Below are positions 1 to 9,201 of a stretch of 33,877 bases of DNA, piece after piece. This stretch comes from Pelagibacteraceae bacterium AG-345-F21 (GTDB lineage: Bacteria; Pseudomonadota; Alphaproteobacteria; Pelagibacterales; Pelagibacteraceae): contig QCAW01000012.1 in NCBI GenBank assembly GCA_003281795.1, positions 1-33,877 on the forward strand, in the 5' to 3' direction. How positions within the stretch are numbered: position 1 is the first letter of the stretch; every line of letters starts with the position of its first letter. The translations under genes and the position numbers were made by a program. The notes beneath the pieces were generated by a model that saw only the letters and a list, made by a program, of their open reading frames with translations, ran no database searches and was not told where the DNA came from.

Positions 1-393
1 TTTAGACTACAGATGTTATTGATTTTTTTAAAGAATCAAATTAAAAAATTAATTTTTCCTAATAGTATAATTATATCCAAGTATAATAATCAAAAAATTT
101 CAGATAGTTTTATAAATTCAGTCATAGTTTTTATTTTTTCATTTTTATTTATTTTTTTTATTATAGCTTTACTTTTATCTATTTCTGGACTAGATTTTTT
201 AACAGCTATTTCGGGGGCAGCTAGCGCTATATCAAATGTTGGTCCAGGTCTAGGTGAAATGATTGGTCCAAATGGTAATTATAAAGCTATACCAGATCTT
301 TCAAAATGGATATTATCTATTGGTATGTTGTTTGGAAGATTAGAGTTATTTGCTGTTTTAGTTTTATTTTTTCCTTCCTTTTGGAGAAATTAA
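1..393 (+). CDS. trkH: Trk-type potassium uptake protein TrkH, C-terminal part (5' cut by window edge)
   Basis: Membrane subunit of a Trk K+ uptake system; the family works with the cytosolic NAD-binding regulator TrkA. The frame is open from base 1, so the first ATG (base 13) is internal and the gene starts outside the window. About 130 residues are visible. They include the fourth pore-loop filter SNVGPGLG, preceded by the typical SGAASAI, and the family's C-terminal ending GMLFGRLELFAVLVLFFPSFWRN. One strong transmembrane helix lies before the pore loop and one after it. The gene stops 12 bases before the AmpG-like gene, so the two are probably cotranscribed. Identity as TrkH/KtrB superfamily is firm; TrkH rather than TrkG or KtrB is based on the ending. 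Confidence 0.9.
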   Translation, partial: FRLQMLLIFLKNQIKKLIFPNSIIISKYNNQKISDSFINSVIVFIFSFLFIFFIIALLLSISGLDFLTAISGAASAISNVGPGLGEMIGPNGNYKAIPDLSKWILSIGMLFGRLELFAVLVLFFPSFWRN

Positions 394-405
394 GAAAATT
401 TATTT

Positions 406-1779
406 ATGGAAATATATAAAAAACAATCTTTATCTGAAACTTTCTCCGTTTATTTTGATAAACGAATGATCAGAATATTATTACTGGGAGCTATTAGCGG
501 TTTTCCGTGGGTAATAATAGGTAGTAGTTTAAGTCTTTGGCTTAAAGAAGATGGTTTAAGTCGAAGCACAATAGGTTGGGCAGGATTAATTTTTGCAGTT
601 TATGCTTTTAATTATTTATGGGCTCCAATAATAGATAGAATCAGAATTCCCTGGTTAACAAATAAAATAGGTCATAGAAGGGGTTGGATTGTTACGATGC
701 AAACTATAATTTTATTAAGTTTAGTTTGCTGGAGCTTTATAAATCCTACTGCAAACTTAACTATGGTTATTGGGATAGGTTTGATAATTGCGATTGCATC
801 AGCCACTCAAGATATAACTGTTGATGCTCTTAGAATTGAACAAATAGGAGAGCACGAAGGAAAGTCAATGCAAGCTGGAGCCGCCATGGCGGTTGTTGGA
901 TGGTGGACTGGATATAAATTAGGAGGAGTAATTGCTCTAAATGTTGCAGAATATTTTGAATTAGCTGGATTTCAGAATTATTGGCAAATTACTTTTTTAA
1001 TTTTAGGGATTGTAATAATTGCCTGTAATATTGGTTTAATGTTTGTACATGAACCACTACCCACGGATAGAAAAGTTTCACAAGCTCAAACCGACAAAAT
1101 GATTGAGAAAAAGCTAGGTTCATCTAATTCTATCACTAAAACTGTAGCGTGGATTACCGGGACAGTAATTGGACCTATAATAAGTTTTTTTAAAAAAAAT
1201 GGTTTTAATGTCGCTCTTGCTATTTTGGCTTTTATATTTCTTTTTAAAATAGGTGAAGCTTTTTTAGGCAGAATGTCAGTAATTTTTTATAAAGAAATAG
1301 GATTTACTAAATCAGATATAGCTCTTTATTCAAAAGGGTTAGGATGGGTGACCACAGTGATTTTTACACTTCTTGGAGGATTGTTTGCTATTCGTTCTGG
1401 AGTAATTAAAGCTATGTTTGTTTCTGGGGTCTTGATGGCTTCAACTAATTTATTATTCTCGTTATTAGCGTGGTCTGGAAAATCAGAAGTATTATTTGCG
1501 ATTGCTGTGATATTTGATGATATGGCAGCTGCTTTTGCGACAGTTGCTTTTGTTGCTTTCATTTCAATGCTAGTTGACAGAACTTATACTGCTACACAAT
1601 ATGCTCTTCTCGCCTCAATTGGAACTGCAGGACGAACTACTTTGGCTGCATCTTCTGGAGCTTTGGTTGATTGGTTGAATGGAGATTGGGGTATATTTTT
1701 TATAATTACTGCAGTAATGGTAATACCATCTCTTATTTTTCTTTATATGATAAAAGATAAACTTAAGTTGAATGACTAA
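406..1779 (+). CDS. AmpG-like MFS transporter (PAT family, muropeptide permease type)
   Basis: A 457-residue inner-membrane protein with about 12 hydrophobic helices, of the MFS PAT family that includes AmpG, which imports anhydro-muropeptides from the periplasm for cell-wall recycling. Family marks include the N-terminal GAISGFPWVIIGSSLSLWLK segment, a helix with YLWAPIIDR ending in the charged MFS loop, GHRRGW after it, and ATQDITVDALRIE in helix 4/5. PAT members of this size also include acetyl-CoA transporters, so the substrate is inferred. The next gene overlaps by 8 bases and encodes a cytosolic-looking NlpC/P60 peptidase, which favours peptidoglycan recycling. The ATG start sits 12 bases after trkH with little Shine-Dalgarno, as is common in this window. 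Confidence 0.82.
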   Translation: MEIYKKQSLSETFSVYFDKRMIRILLLGAISGFPWVIIGSSLSLWLKEDGLSRSTIGWAGLIFAVYAFNYLWAPIIDRIRIPWLTNKIGHRRGWIVTMQTIILLSLVCWSFINPTANLTMVIGIGLIIAIASATQDITVDALRIEQIGEHEGKSMQAGAAMAVVGWWTGYKLGGVIALNVAEYFELAGFQNYWQITFLILGIVIIACNIGLMFVHEPLPTDRKVSQAQTDKMIEKKLGSSNSITKTVAWITGTVIGPIISFFKKNGFNVALAILAFIFLFKIGEAFLGRMSVIFYKEIGFTKSDIALYSKGLGWVTTVIFTLLGGLFAIRSGVIKAMFVSGVLMASTNLLFSLLAWSGKSEVLFAIAVIFDDMAAAFATVAFVAFISMLVDRTYTATQYALLASIGTAGRTTLAASSGALVDWLNGDWGIFFIITAVMVIPSLIFLYMIKDKLKLND

Positions 1780-2512
1780 ATATTTAACGAACAATTTTTC
1801 AATTATTAATCTACATAAAAGACCTTCAACAAAATCTGAAGTAGTATCACAAATGATTTTTGGGGATAGTTTTTCAATTTATAAAAGAACAAAAAAATGG
1901 CTTAAAATTAAAATTAAAGAAGATAATTACAAAGGTTATATACAAAACAAAAAGTTTTCAAGTTTTTTAAAACCAACATATAAAATTGCTTCTTTGAAAG
2001 CAAACGTATACAAATTTCCAAATAAACAAAAAAAAATCAATGTGATATCGTTTGGTTCGAAAATAAAAGTACTAAATAAAAAACTTAAATTTTTAAAATT
2101 TTCAAAAGGTTGGGTAAATAAAAATGATGTAGAGCAAATTTCGTTTAAAAGTAAAAATCCTTTTAAAAAAATAACTATTTTCAAGAATATTAGATATAAA
2201 TGGGGGGGAAAATCTTTTAAAGGGATTGATTGTTCAGCTTTGATACAGGTGTTTTTAAATTTTAACAATAAGTTTTGCCCAAGAGATGCTAAGGACCAGG
2301 TTAAATATTTTAAAAAAAATATTAAATTAAGCAATGTAAAGAAAAATGATATTATTTTTTGGAAAGGTCACGTAGCAGTAGCTCTTTCAAACAAAAAACT
2401 TATACATGCTTATGGACCAATGAAAAAGACAGTTGTTATGGGAATTAATCAAACAATTAAAAAAATTGAGCAAACTGCTAAGTTAAAAGTGATAGGAATT
2501 AAAAGGTTATAA
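1772..2512 (+). CDS. SH3-domain NlpC/P60 family cysteine peptidase, probably cytoplasmic
   Basis: A 246-residue protein with two bacterial SH3-like segments (about residues 8-65 and 70-122) followed by an NlpC/P60 domain (about 130-246). The catalytic triad is visible: Cys154 in [10 protein letters not shown], His200 in WKGHVAVAL and His212 in LIHAYG. The WGGKS stretch before the Cys is typical of the fold. No signal peptide or membrane anchor is present, unlike secreted wall hydrolases. The architecture resembles YkfC/gamma-D-glutamyl-diamino acid peptidases, which trim recycled muropeptides in the cytosol. The start overlaps the end of the AmpG-like gene by 8 bases (ATGACTAA), indicating translational coupling. 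The family is sure; the substrate is inferred from context. Confidence 0.85.
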   Translation: MTKYLTNNFSIINLHKRPSTKSEVVSQMIFGDSFSIYKRTKKWLKIKIKEDNYKGYIQNKKFSSFLKPTYKIASLKANVYKFPNKQKKINVISFGSKIKVLNKKLKFLKFSKGWVNKNDVEQISFKSKNPFKKITIFKNIRYKWGGKSFKGIDCSALIQVFLNFNNKFCPRDAKDQVKYFKKNIKLSNVKKNDIIFWKGHVAVALSNKKLIHAYGPMKKTVVMGINQTIKKIEQTAKLKVIGIKRL

Positions 2513-2514
2513 AA

Positions 2515-2549
2515 GGCAAAGGCAGCTTCAGTCTCCCTCCACTGCCCTT
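2515..2549. other. GC-rich hairpin between the NlpC/P60 gene and tRNA-Ser, possible sRNA or terminator
   Basis: A GC-rich island in very AT-rich surroundings, just after the NlpC/P60 stop codon. Bases 2518-2525 (AAAGGCAG) face 2542-2549 (CTGCCCTT). In minus-strand RNA all eight positions pair with one G-U; in plus-strand RNA one position is an A-C mismatch. The 16-base loop contains a second nested pair (CAGT/ACTG, 2529-2532 and 2541-2544 on the plus strand) enclosing CTCCCTCC. The plus-strand loop is complementary to Shine-Dalgarno sequence; the minus-strand loop reads as a purine-rich GGAGGGAG. It may be a terminator for either flanking transcript or a small RNA. The structure is seen; its role is inferred. 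Confidence 0.4.
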
Positions 2550-2582
2550 AATTATAATTTAATCGATTCGAGACTAAATATT

Positions 2583-2600
2583 AAAACTTTTTTAAGTTTT
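2583..2600. terminator. AT-rich hairpin downstream of tRNA-Ser
   Basis: Perfect inverted repeat AAAACTT-TTTT-AAGTTTT lying 14 bases beyond the encoded CCA end of tRNA-Ser. It has only one G-C pair per arm and no long U tract, so it would be a weak terminator or 3'-processing signal for the long minus-strand operon. It could equally serve the plus-strand transcript from the NlpC/P60 gene. Confidence 0.3.
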
Positions 2601-2614
2601 ATGTGGATTATTAA

Positions 2615-2704
2615 TGGCGGAGAGAAAGGGATTCGAACCCTTGAAACGGTTGCCCGTTTACACGCTTTCCAAGCGTGCGCCTTCAACCACTCGGCCACCT
2701 CTCC
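2615..2704 (-). tRNA. tRNA-Ser(GGA)
   Basis: A 90-base class II tRNA with a long variable arm. On the minus strand it opens with GGAGAGG, which pairs with TCTCTCC before discriminator G and an encoded CCA (the last pair is G-U). The anticodon stem CACGC/GCGTG closes a seven-base loop TTGGAAA, with anticodon GGA at plus-strand 2668-2670, reading UCC and UCU codons. The T loop GTTCGAATC is present. Its mature 5' end lies two bases from the lepA stop codon, so it is probably cut from the operon transcript by RNase P. Confidence 0.96.
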
Positions 2705-2706
2705 TT

Positions 2707-4515
2707 TTAAGTTTCTTTATTTATTTTAAGTACTCCAATGAATGCTTCTTGTGGTATCTCAACTTTTCCGAATTGTTTAGATCTAGCTTTTCCCTTTTTT
2801 TGTTTTTCAAGAAGTTTTCTTTTTCTATCTGTGGCTCCACCACCGTGAATTTTTGTCAAAACATCTTTTTTAAATCCTTTTATAGACTCTCTTGCAACAA
2901 TTTTTCCCCCTATTGCTGCTTGAACTGGTATCATAAAATTATGTCTTGGAATTAAGTCTTTCAATTTTTCACAAACTTGTCTTCCGGTTTTCTGTGCAAA
3001 TTCTTTATGAATAATCATGGCTAAAGCATCAACGGGTTCGGAGTTAACTAAAATTCCTAATTTAACAAGATCTCCCTCTTTGTAACCAGAAATTTCATAA
3101 TCAAAACTCGCATATCCACTTGAAACTGATTTGAGTCTGTCATTAAAATCAAAAACAACCTCATTCAAAGGCAAATCATAAGATAATACTGCTCTATTTC
3201 CCGAATAAGACAAATTTGTTTGTACGCCTCTTTTATCCTGGCAAATTTTTATAATTGATCCTAAATATTCATCTGGAGTAATAATTGTCGACTTGATCCA
3301 CGGTTCTTCAATTTTATCTATTTGTGATGGATCAGGCATATTAGATGGGTTTTGTAGATTTAAAATTTTTCCTTTAATTGTGTGAACTTTGTAAATTACA
3401 CCAGGGGTAGTTGTAATTAAATTAACGTCAAATTCTCTTTCTAATCTTTCTGTGATAATTTCAAGGTGAAGCAATCCTAGAAATCCACATCTAAAACCTA
3501 AGCCTAAAGCACTAGAGGACTCGGGTTCATATGAAAAACTAGCATCATTTAATTTTAATTTAGCTAAACCATCTTTAAGTTTTTGATACTCTGAGCTATC
3601 AACTGGGAATAAACCACAAAATACTACTGGTTTACTTGGCTTAAAGCCAGGAAGCGGGTCATCAATTGGGCTAGTTGCATCACATATTGTATCTCCTACT
3701 TTTGTTTCTGATAAAGATTTTATTCCAGTTATTATAAAACCAATTTCACCTGAGTTTAATTCTTCTATATCATTGGGTTTAGGTGTAAAAACTCCAACTT
3801 TTTCAATTACGTGCTCTTGATTGTTTGACATAAGTTTTATCTTCATGCTTTTTTTTAACTTACCATTTATAACTCTAACTAATATAACTACTCCTAAATA
3901 ACTATCGTACCAGCTATCTACTAATAAGCATTTTAACTTTTCATTTGATAGCCCTGTTGGAGCAGGTAACTTATGTATTATCGCCTCCAAAATATTATCT
4001 ATTCCTTCACCAGTTTTTCCAGAGCATGAAATTGCATTTGATGTCTCAATACCGACAACATCCTCGATCTCTTGTTTCGTTTTTTCGATATCGGATGCAG
4101 GTAGGTCGATCTTATTTAAAACTGGAACAACTTCATGATTTATTTCTAAAGCCTGATAAACATTTGCTAATGTTTGAGCTTCAACACCTTGAGTACTATC
4201 TACGATCAAGAGCGAGCCTTCACAGGCTGATAATGAACGGCTCACTTCATAGCCAAAATCAACATGTCCAGGAGTGTCAATAATATTTAATGTATATATA
4301 TGACCGTCTTTAGCTTTATAATTTAGTTTTACTGTTTGAGCCTTAATTGTTATTCCACGTTCTCTTTCTATGTCCATTGAGTCTAAAACTTGTTGTTTCA
4401 TTTCACGATCCGTAAGACCGCCACATTTATGAATAATTCTATCTGCGATAGTTGATTTGCCGTGATCTATATGCGCAATTATAGAGAAATTACGTATTCT
4501 TTTTACATCTGTCAT
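2707..4515 (-). CDS. lepA: Elongation factor 4 (LepA), ribosome back-translocating GTPase
   Basis: A 602-residue translational GTPase, the usual length for LepA. The G1 loop AHIDHGKST is at residues 14-22, followed by the G2 stretch [13 protein letters not shown]3 DTPGHVDF and G4 NKIDLP. Domains II, III and V follow, and the C-terminal LepA-specific domain holds [21 protein letters not shown] and the basic tail [21 protein letters not shown]. The family acts on stalled or misassembled ribosomes at the membrane. The ATG immediately follows the pheT stop codon with no spacing, and tRNA-Ser begins two bases after the lepA stop. It is likely the last protein of the thrS-infC-rpmI-rplT-pheST operon. 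Confidence 0.98.
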   Translation of the reverse strand: MTDVKRIRNFSIIAHIDHGKSTIADRIIHKCGGLTDREMKQQVLDSMDIERERGITIKAQTVKLNYKAKDGHIYTLNIIDTPGHVDFGYEVSRSLSACEGSLLIVDSTQGVEAQTLANVYQALEINHEVVPVLNKIDLPASDIEKTKQEIEDVVGIETSNAISCSGKTGEGIDNILEAIIHKLPAPTGLSNEKLKCLLVDSWYDSYLGVVILVRVINGKLKKSMKIKLMSNNQEHVIEKVGVFTPKPNDIEELNSGEIGFIITGIKSLSETKVGDTICDATSPIDDPLPGFKPSKPVVFCGLFPVDSSEYQKLKDGLAKLKLNDASFSYEPESSSALGLGFRCGFLGLLHLEIITERLEREFDVNLITTTPGVIYKVHTIKGKILNLQNPSNMPDPSQIDKIEEPWIKSTIITPDEYLGSIIKICQDKRGVQTNLSYSGNRAVLSYDLPLNEVVFDFNDRLKSVSSGYASFDYEISGYKEGDLVKLGILVNSEPVDALAMIIHKEFAQKTGRQVCEKLKDLIPRHNFMIPVQAAIGGKIVARESIKGFKKDVLTKIHGGGATDRKRKLLEKQKKGKARSKQFGKVEIPQEAFIGVLKINKET

Positions 4516-6918
4516 TTAGGACCTAATGGTAGCGCCAGTTTTTTGTTTAACTGTTTCAATAATTTTTTTGCTAATTTGATCTAAATCTCTTTCACTTAAT
4601 GTTTTATCTAAAGCCTGGAGTGTAACACTTATTGCAACAGATTTTTTATTTTTTGGAATATTTTCTCCTTCGTAGACATCAAATGTAGCAACTTCTTGAA
4701 TGATATTACCATCTGTTTCTTTTATAATTTTCTCCAGCAAACCAATTTTAAACATTTTATCTATTACAAACGCAAAATCTCTCTCTGATTTTTGGAAATT
4801 TGAAGCTTGAAAACTTTTCTTATTTAGTCTGATTTTTTTATTAGGTTCATTAATATTTGCTAAAAATATTTCAAAACCATAAATATTTGGTTCTTTTAAA
4901 TCTATTTTTTTTACTACAGCAGGATGAATTTCTCCAAAATATGCGAGGAGAGGGCCTTTTTCCGATTTTAAATTTACAGAACCTGATCTCCCTGGATGAT
5001 AACAATATTTAGTTTTGTCACCTATAATTAAATTTTTTTCTTCTACACCAAGTTCAATTAGAGTTTTTATCGCATCGGCTTTTATATCAAATACATCAAT
5101 GTTCCTCTCTTTTCCTATCCAGCTTTTTCTTGCAACTTTACCAGATCTTAAACCACCTAACATGGTTTGTTGATCTCCTGGGTTCATTCCGTAGAAAATT
5201 GGTCCTACTTCAAATAAAGATAAATCTTCGTATCCTCTGTCTTGATTTCTTTTTAGATGAATAGCGAGATTGGAATAAATCGATCTTCTTAGAACATCGA
5301 GATCAGATGAAATTGGATTTAAAATTGGTAGCTCTTTTTCACCTTTTGAAAATAGTGTATCAATTTTAGAGTCAGTAAAAGACCAGGTAACAGTCTCGAG
5401 ATATCCTTTAGAAGCTAAAGATCTTTGAGATAAATGAAACAATTTTTGACTAAAATTAAGAGTATCTTTCTCTCTCTTTCTTTCTGGCTCAATAAACTTT
5501 ATCTTATCAAAACCTTTTATTCTTATTAGCTCTTCAATTAAATCGACATCTAGTGAAATATCGGGTCTCCAAGAAGGAATTTCTACTTTTAAATCTTTTT
5601 TATTTTTCTTACATTTAAAGCCAAGAGAGGACAAAATTTTACTAGCTTCGCCAGTTGAAATTGGAATTCCTATTAAATTTTCAAATTTACTTATCTCAAA
5701 ATTTATAATGTTATTTTTTTTATATTTTTTTCCTGAAATAACAAATTTGCTGGCTTTACCTCCGCATATTCTGACAATTAGGTCTGCAGCAGTCTCTAAT
5801 CCTTCAGTAATTGAATTAGGGTCAATTCCTCTTTCAAACCTATGCTTAGCATCAGTATTAATACTTAAATCTCGAGCTGTTTTTCTAATTGATGTAGGTA
5901 AAAAGTAAGCTGACTCAAGTAAAAGATTTTTTGTATCAAATTCAGTGGAGGTTTTAGTTCCACCAATAATTCCTCCGAGTCCTAAAATATTTGACTTATC
6001 CGAAATTACACACATTCCTTTTTTAAGCTTGTATTTTTTATTATCAAGGGCTTCGAATTCTTCTCCTTCTTTTGCGACCCGTACTATAATCTCTTTATCT
6101 ATTTTGTCTGCATCATAAGCATGCAAAGGTCGATTAAGATCAAACATTACATAATTTGTTATATCAACTATTGCTGAAATAGGTTTTAGCCCTAAGGCTA
6201 AAAGTTTCTTTTTCAACCATTCAGGGCTTTCTTTATTTGTAATATTTTTAATATAACAACTGCCAAAGACTTCGCATCCTTGATTTTTGTCTTTTGTGAT
6301 AGATGTTTTAATTAAGTGCTTCGCAGATTGATTTATTTTTTTCTTTTTAAGTGGAAGTAATTTGCCAATACCAGAAGATGACAAATCCCTTGCTATTCCT
6401 CTTACCCCCAAACAGTCAGCTCTATTAGGAGTAATAGAAATATCGATGGAATTTTCTGATTTATTTTTAAAAAAGCTTTTTCCTATTGCATTTTCTTTGT
6501 TTTTTAATTCAATAATTCCTTCGCTTTCATTGGATAAATTTAATTCACTTTCGGAACATAACATTCCCGTTGACTCTACTCCTCTGATTTTGGCTATTTT
6601 CAATTCAATTTTTGTTTTTGGAATTATAGCTCCTGGCGGAGCATAAATTGTTATTAAACCATCTCTAGCGTTTGGTGCTCCACATACTACTTTTAATATT
6701 TCATTTCCTCCGATATTTACATCACAAACTTTTAATTTATCTGCATTAGGATGTTTATCGACTCTTAAGATCTTGGCTATTTTAAAATCACTCAACTCTC
6801 CTACTTTTTTTTTTACTTTTTCAACTTCAAGTCCAATATTAGTAAGTTTATCAATAATTTCTGACTCATTAGCATTTGTTTTAAGATGCTCCTTCAACCA
6901 TGGAATTGTAATTATCAT
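4516..6918 (-). CDS. pheT: Phenylalanine--tRNA ligase, beta subunit
   Basis: An 800-residue protein of normal length for the bacterial beta chain of the (alpha-beta)2 enzyme that charges tRNA-Phe. In order, it has the PheT N-terminal region, an EMAPII-like tRNA-binding OB fold (about residues 40-150, with [11 protein letters not shown] and VVCGAPNAR), the B3/B4 editing domain (about 210-380, with [15 protein letters not shown] and [11 protein letters not shown]), B5, the catalytic-like core (SLFEVGPIF), and the C-terminal ferredoxin-fold anticodon-binding domain (about 700-800, with [10 protein letters not shown] and TLSERDL). Its ATG overlaps the pheS stop by four bases (ATGA), giving coupled 1:1 synthesis. 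Confidence 0.98.
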   Translation of the reverse strand: MIITIPWLKEHLKTNANESEIIDKLTNIGLEVEKVKKKVGELSDFKIAKILRVDKHPNADKLKVCDVNIGGNEILKVVCGAPNARDGLITIYAPPGAIIPKTKIELKIAKIRGVESTGMLCSESELNLSNESEGIIELKNKENAIGKSFFKNKSENSIDISITPNRADCLGVRGIARDLSSSGIGKLLPLKKKKINQSAKHLIKTSITKDKNQGCEVFGSCYIKNITNKESPEWLKKKLLALGLKPISAIVDITNYVMFDLNRPLHAYDADKIDKEIIVRVAKEGEEFEALDNKKYKLKKGMCVISDKSNILGLGGIIGGTKTSTEFDTKNLLLESAYFLPTSIRKTARDLSINTDAKHRFERGIDPNSITEGLETAADLIVRICGGKASKFVISGKKYKKNNIINFEISKFENLIGIPISTGEASKILSSLGFKCKKNKKDLKVEIPSWRPDISLDVDLIEELIRIKGFDKIKFIEPERKREKDTLNFSQKLFHLSQRSLASKGYLETVTWSFTDSKIDTLFSKGEKELPILNPISSDLDVLRRSIYSNLAIHLKRNQDRGYEDLSLFEVGPIFYGMNPGDQQTMLGGLRSGKVARKSWIGKERNIDVFDIKADAIKTLIELGVEEKNLIIGDKTKYCYHPGRSGSVNLKSEKGPLLAYFGEIHPAVVKKIDLKEPNIYGFEIFLANINEPNKKIRLNKKSFQASNFQKSERDFAFVIDKMFKIGLLEKIIKETDGNIIQEVATFDVYEGENIPKNKKSVAISVTLQALDKTLSERDLDQISKKIIETVKQKTGATIRS

Positions 6919-7982
6919 TTGCTTAACCCTCTATAATTTGTTGGAACATCAAGAGGATCGAAGCCGAAATGACTTAACCAACGATAATCTGTTTCAAAAA
7001 AAGCACGCAAATCATTTATTCCATATTTGAGCATTGCTAAACGATCAATTCCCATGCCAAATGCAAATCCTTGGTATTTTTTTGAATCCACTTTAACATT
7101 CTTGAGAACATTGGGGTGAACCATACCACAGCCTAGAACTTCCAACCATTTATCTCCCTCACCAATTATAATTTTATTGTTTTCAATTCTATAACCTATG
7201 TCAACTTCAGCCGATGGTTCTGTAAATGGAAAGTGACTAGGTCTAAATCTCATTTTTACATTTTTGACTTCAAAAAATTCTTTAACAAAGTAGTTCAAAC
7301 ATCCTTTTAAATGTCCCATGGTAATATTTTTATCTATATGCAATCCTTCCAATTGATGAAACATCGGAGCATGTGTTTGATCACTATCACAGCGATAAGT
7401 TCTTCCTGGAACAATAATTTTAAAAGGAGGTTTGTCATTAAGCATTGCTCTAATTTGAACTGGAGAAGTGTGAGTTCTTAATAATAACTTTTTATTTTTG
7501 TCTAGGTAAAAAGTATCGTGCATATCTCTAGCAGGATGATTGTCTGGTGTATTCAAAGCAGTAAAGTTATTATACTCTGTTTCAACGTCAGGACCTTCTG
7601 CAACAGAGAAACCGATCTCAGAAAATATAGATGTAATTTCATCTATTACTTGAGAAACTGGATGAATTTTTCCTTGGTGATATGGCCTTATAGGCAAAGT
7701 AACATCTACTTTTTCATTTTTTAATTTTTCATTGATTTCAGTGTTTTCTAATTCAAAACTTTTTTGCTCAATTTGATTTGATAGATCATCTTTAATTCTA
7801 TTCAAATTTGAAGCAAATTCTTTTCTCTTATCAGGATCTAAAGTACCTAAAGTTTTGAATTGCAAAGTAATTTGACCGTTCTTACCAAAAAATTCAGTTT
7901 TAATATTTTGTAACTCGTCTCTAGTTTTGACAGAATCAATTTTGGCATTAAAAATAGAATTTATTTTTTGCAAATCACTCAT
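6915..7982 (-). CDS. pheS: Phenylalanine--tRNA ligase, alpha subunit
   Basis: The 355-residue catalytic subunit, a class II synthetase. The N-terminal coiled-coil tRNA-binding arm spans about residues 1-90. The class II signature regions follow: [49 protein letters not shown] (motif 2) and [17 protein letters not shown] (motif 3). The C-terminus [13 protein letters not shown] is standard. It follows rplT after 48 bases and overlaps pheT by four. The gap before it holds no obvious attenuator with a Phe-rich leader peptide, so control by phenylalanine starvation of the E. coli type is not supported here. Confidence 0.98.
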   Translation of the reverse strand: MSDLQKINSIFNAKIDSVKTRDELQNIKTEFFGKNGQITLQFKTLGTLDPDKRKEFASNLNRIKDDLSNQIEQKSFELENTEINEKLKNEKVDVTLPIRPYHQGKIHPVSQVIDEITSIFSEIGFSVAEGPDVETEYNNFTALNTPDNHPARDMHDTFYLDKNKKLLLRTHTSPVQIRAMLNDKPPFKIIVPGRTYRCDSDQTHAPMFHQLEGLHIDKNITMGHLKGCLNYFVKEFFEVKNVKMRFRPSHFPFTEPSAEVDIGYRIENNKIIIGEGDKWLEVLGCGMVHPNVLKNVKVDSKKYQGFAFGMGIDRLAMLKYGINDLRAFFETDYRWLSHFGFDPLDVPTNYRGLSK

Positions 7983-8030
7983 CGGGATATTGATTTTTTA
8001 TATTAAGTTGAAGTTAAATCAAAGACCCTT

Positions 8031-8387
8031 TTAGCTAAGGGAGGATTGAACCTTTTTTACTATAGATTTAAAGACTTCTGGATTGTTATACGCCAATTCT
8101 GCTAACACTTTTCTGTCTAGTTTGATCTTAGATTTAGCCAAACCATTAATAAATTTAGCATATGTTAATCCTTCCATCCTAACTCCAGCGTTGATTCTTT
8201 GTATCCATAAAGATCTAAATTCTCTTTTTTTTGCTTTTCTATCTCGGTAAGCATATTGCATTGCTTTTTCCATTGCTTGACGAGCTATACGTATGGTGTT
8301 TTTTCTTCTTCCGTATTGACCTTTAACAGATTTTAAAACTTTTTTATGTTTTGCTCTACTGACAACGCCCCGTTTTGTTCTAGCCAT
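8031..8387 (-). CDS. rplT: 50S ribosomal protein L20
   Basis: A 118-residue basic protein matching L20 along its whole length. The N-terminal extension [19 protein letters not shown] is followed by [20 protein letters not shown] and RRINAGVR-type motifs (here [21 protein letters not shown]). L20 binds 23S rRNA early in 50S assembly and, in several bacteria, represses its own operon by binding the mRNA. It starts one base after the rpmI stop codon. Confidence 0.98.
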   Translation of the reverse strand: MARTKRGVVSRAKHKKVLKSVKGQYGRRKNTIRIARQAMEKAMQYAYRDRKAKKREFRSLWIQRINAGVRMEGLTYAKFINGLAKSKIKLDRKVLAELAYNNPEVFKSIVKKVQSSLS

Positions 8388-8388
8388 T

Positions 8389-8595
8389 TTATCCTCTTAA
8401 ATTATAAGGCATATACGATTTTACGATTTTAGAATCTTGTTTAGTCATTATCGTTGTGCCTCTTTGCTTTCTTATTTGCGAATTTGTTCTTTTAATCATA
8501 CCGTGTCTTTTTCCAGCTTGAGGCATTTTAATTTTTCCAGAAGCAGTAAATCTAAATCTTTTTTTTGCAGAACTTTTAGTTTTTAATTTTGGCAT
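8389..8595 (-). CDS. rpmI: 50S ribosomal protein L35
   Basis: A 68-residue basic protein. The start [20 protein letters not shown], followed by [19 protein letters not shown], is diagnostic for L35. The infC-rpmI-rplT order is the conserved bacterial IF3 operon. The 59-base gap upstream, after infC, carries two small inverted repeats that may matter for control (separate entry). The tail SYMPYNLRG is shorter than in some relatives but complete. Confidence 0.97.
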   Translation of the reverse strand: MPKLKTKSSAKKRFRFTASGKIKMPQAGKRHGMIKRTNSQIRKQRGTTIMTKQDSKIVKSYMPYNLRG

Positions 8596-8618
8596 AAATA
8601 TTTGGGTTTTATATAGGC

Positions 8619-8650
8619 AAAGATAAATCTTTACAAGATGATATTATCTT
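8619..8650 (-). promoter_or_regulatory. Paired inverted repeats between infC and rpmI, possible L20 leader
   Basis: Two inverted repeats lie next to each other in the 59-base gap: AAAGAT-AA-ATCTTT (8619-8632) and AAGAT-GATATT-ATCTT (8635-8650). Because the arms share the same sequence, arms of one repeat can also pair with arms of the other, allowing alternative folds before rpmI. In E. coli and Bacillus, L20 binds a leader in this region to repress rpmI-rplT. The repeats are seen; the L20 role is inferred, and in such AT-rich DNA chance is possible. Confidence 0.25.
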
Positions 8651-8654
8651 AAAT

Positions 8655-9200
8655 TTAGATAGGTTGAATGATCATTACCATCTGCCTACCCTCAAATTTT
8701 GGCTTGCTTTCAATTTTTGCAATGTCTTTTGTTTCCTCTATAATCCTGTCCATTAAATCTTTACCCAATTCTGTATGTTGCATTTCTCTTCCTTTAAATT
8801 TGACAGTGAATTTAACCTTGTCTCCTTTAGTGATAAATTTTTTTGCATTTTTAATTTTAAAATTATAATCATGAGCCTCAGTACCGGGTCTCAACTTAAT
8901 TTCTTTGAGTGAAACAGTTTTTTGTTTTTTCTTCGCTAAATTAGCTTTTTTTTGTAAATCATATTTATACTTTCCCATGTCCATAATTTTACAAACAGGA
9001 GGATTTGCGTTCGGAGAAATTTCGATTAAATCTAGTCCCTCTTGTTTAGCAAGTTCAATTGCTTTGTTTAGAGGCATAGCACCAAGATTTCCTCCATTAC
9101 TTCCTATGACTTGCACATCTAAGGCTCTTATCCTTTCGTTGGCTTTAGGCCCTTGAGGTTTGCTTCTTCTTTGAAAATAGTTTGGTTTAAAACTAGACAC
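8655..9200 (-). CDS. infC: Translation initiation factor IF-3 (GTG start)
   Basis: A 181-residue IF-3, near the family's usual size. The N-domain shows ANERIRALDVQVIGSNGG and the helix LNKAIELAKQEGLDLIEISP, then NPPVCKIMDMGKYKYDLQKK. The basic linker runs into the C-domain with EIKLRPGTEAHDYNFKIKNAKKFI and GREMQHTELGKDL. It binds the 30S subunit and checks the start codon. Here the start is GTG, one base after the thrS stop, with no strong Shine-Dalgarno, so translation probably relies on coupling. IF-3 genes often use non-ATG starts for self-control; a GTG is milder than the AUU of E. coli. Confidence 0.97.
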   Translation of the reverse strand: MSSFKPNYFQRRSKPQGPKANERIRALDVQVIGSNGGNLGAMPLNKAIELAKQEGLDLIEISPNANPPVCKIMDMGKYKYDLQKKANLAKKKQKTVSLKEIKLRPGTEAHDYNFKIKNAKKFITKGDKVKFTVKFKGREMQHTELGKDLMDRIIEETKDIAKIESKPKFEGRQMVMIIQPI

Positions 9201-9201
9201 T

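Noticed and set aside
1936-2334. 132-codon minus-strand frame inside the NlpC/P60 gene
   Set aside because: It overlaps the catalytic region of a clear peptidase and shows only Phe/Leu-rich composition expected from the complement of Lys-rich coding DNA.
2614-2955. 113-codon plus-strand frame beginning [14 protein letters not shown]
   Set aside because: It is the antisense reading of tRNA-Ser followed by antisense lepA; this peptide pattern is a known tRNA-derived false gene.
7983-8030. Attenuator or leader peptide before pheS
   Set aside because: Only 48 bases after rplT, with no Phe-rich leader frame and no clear hairpin plus T-run.
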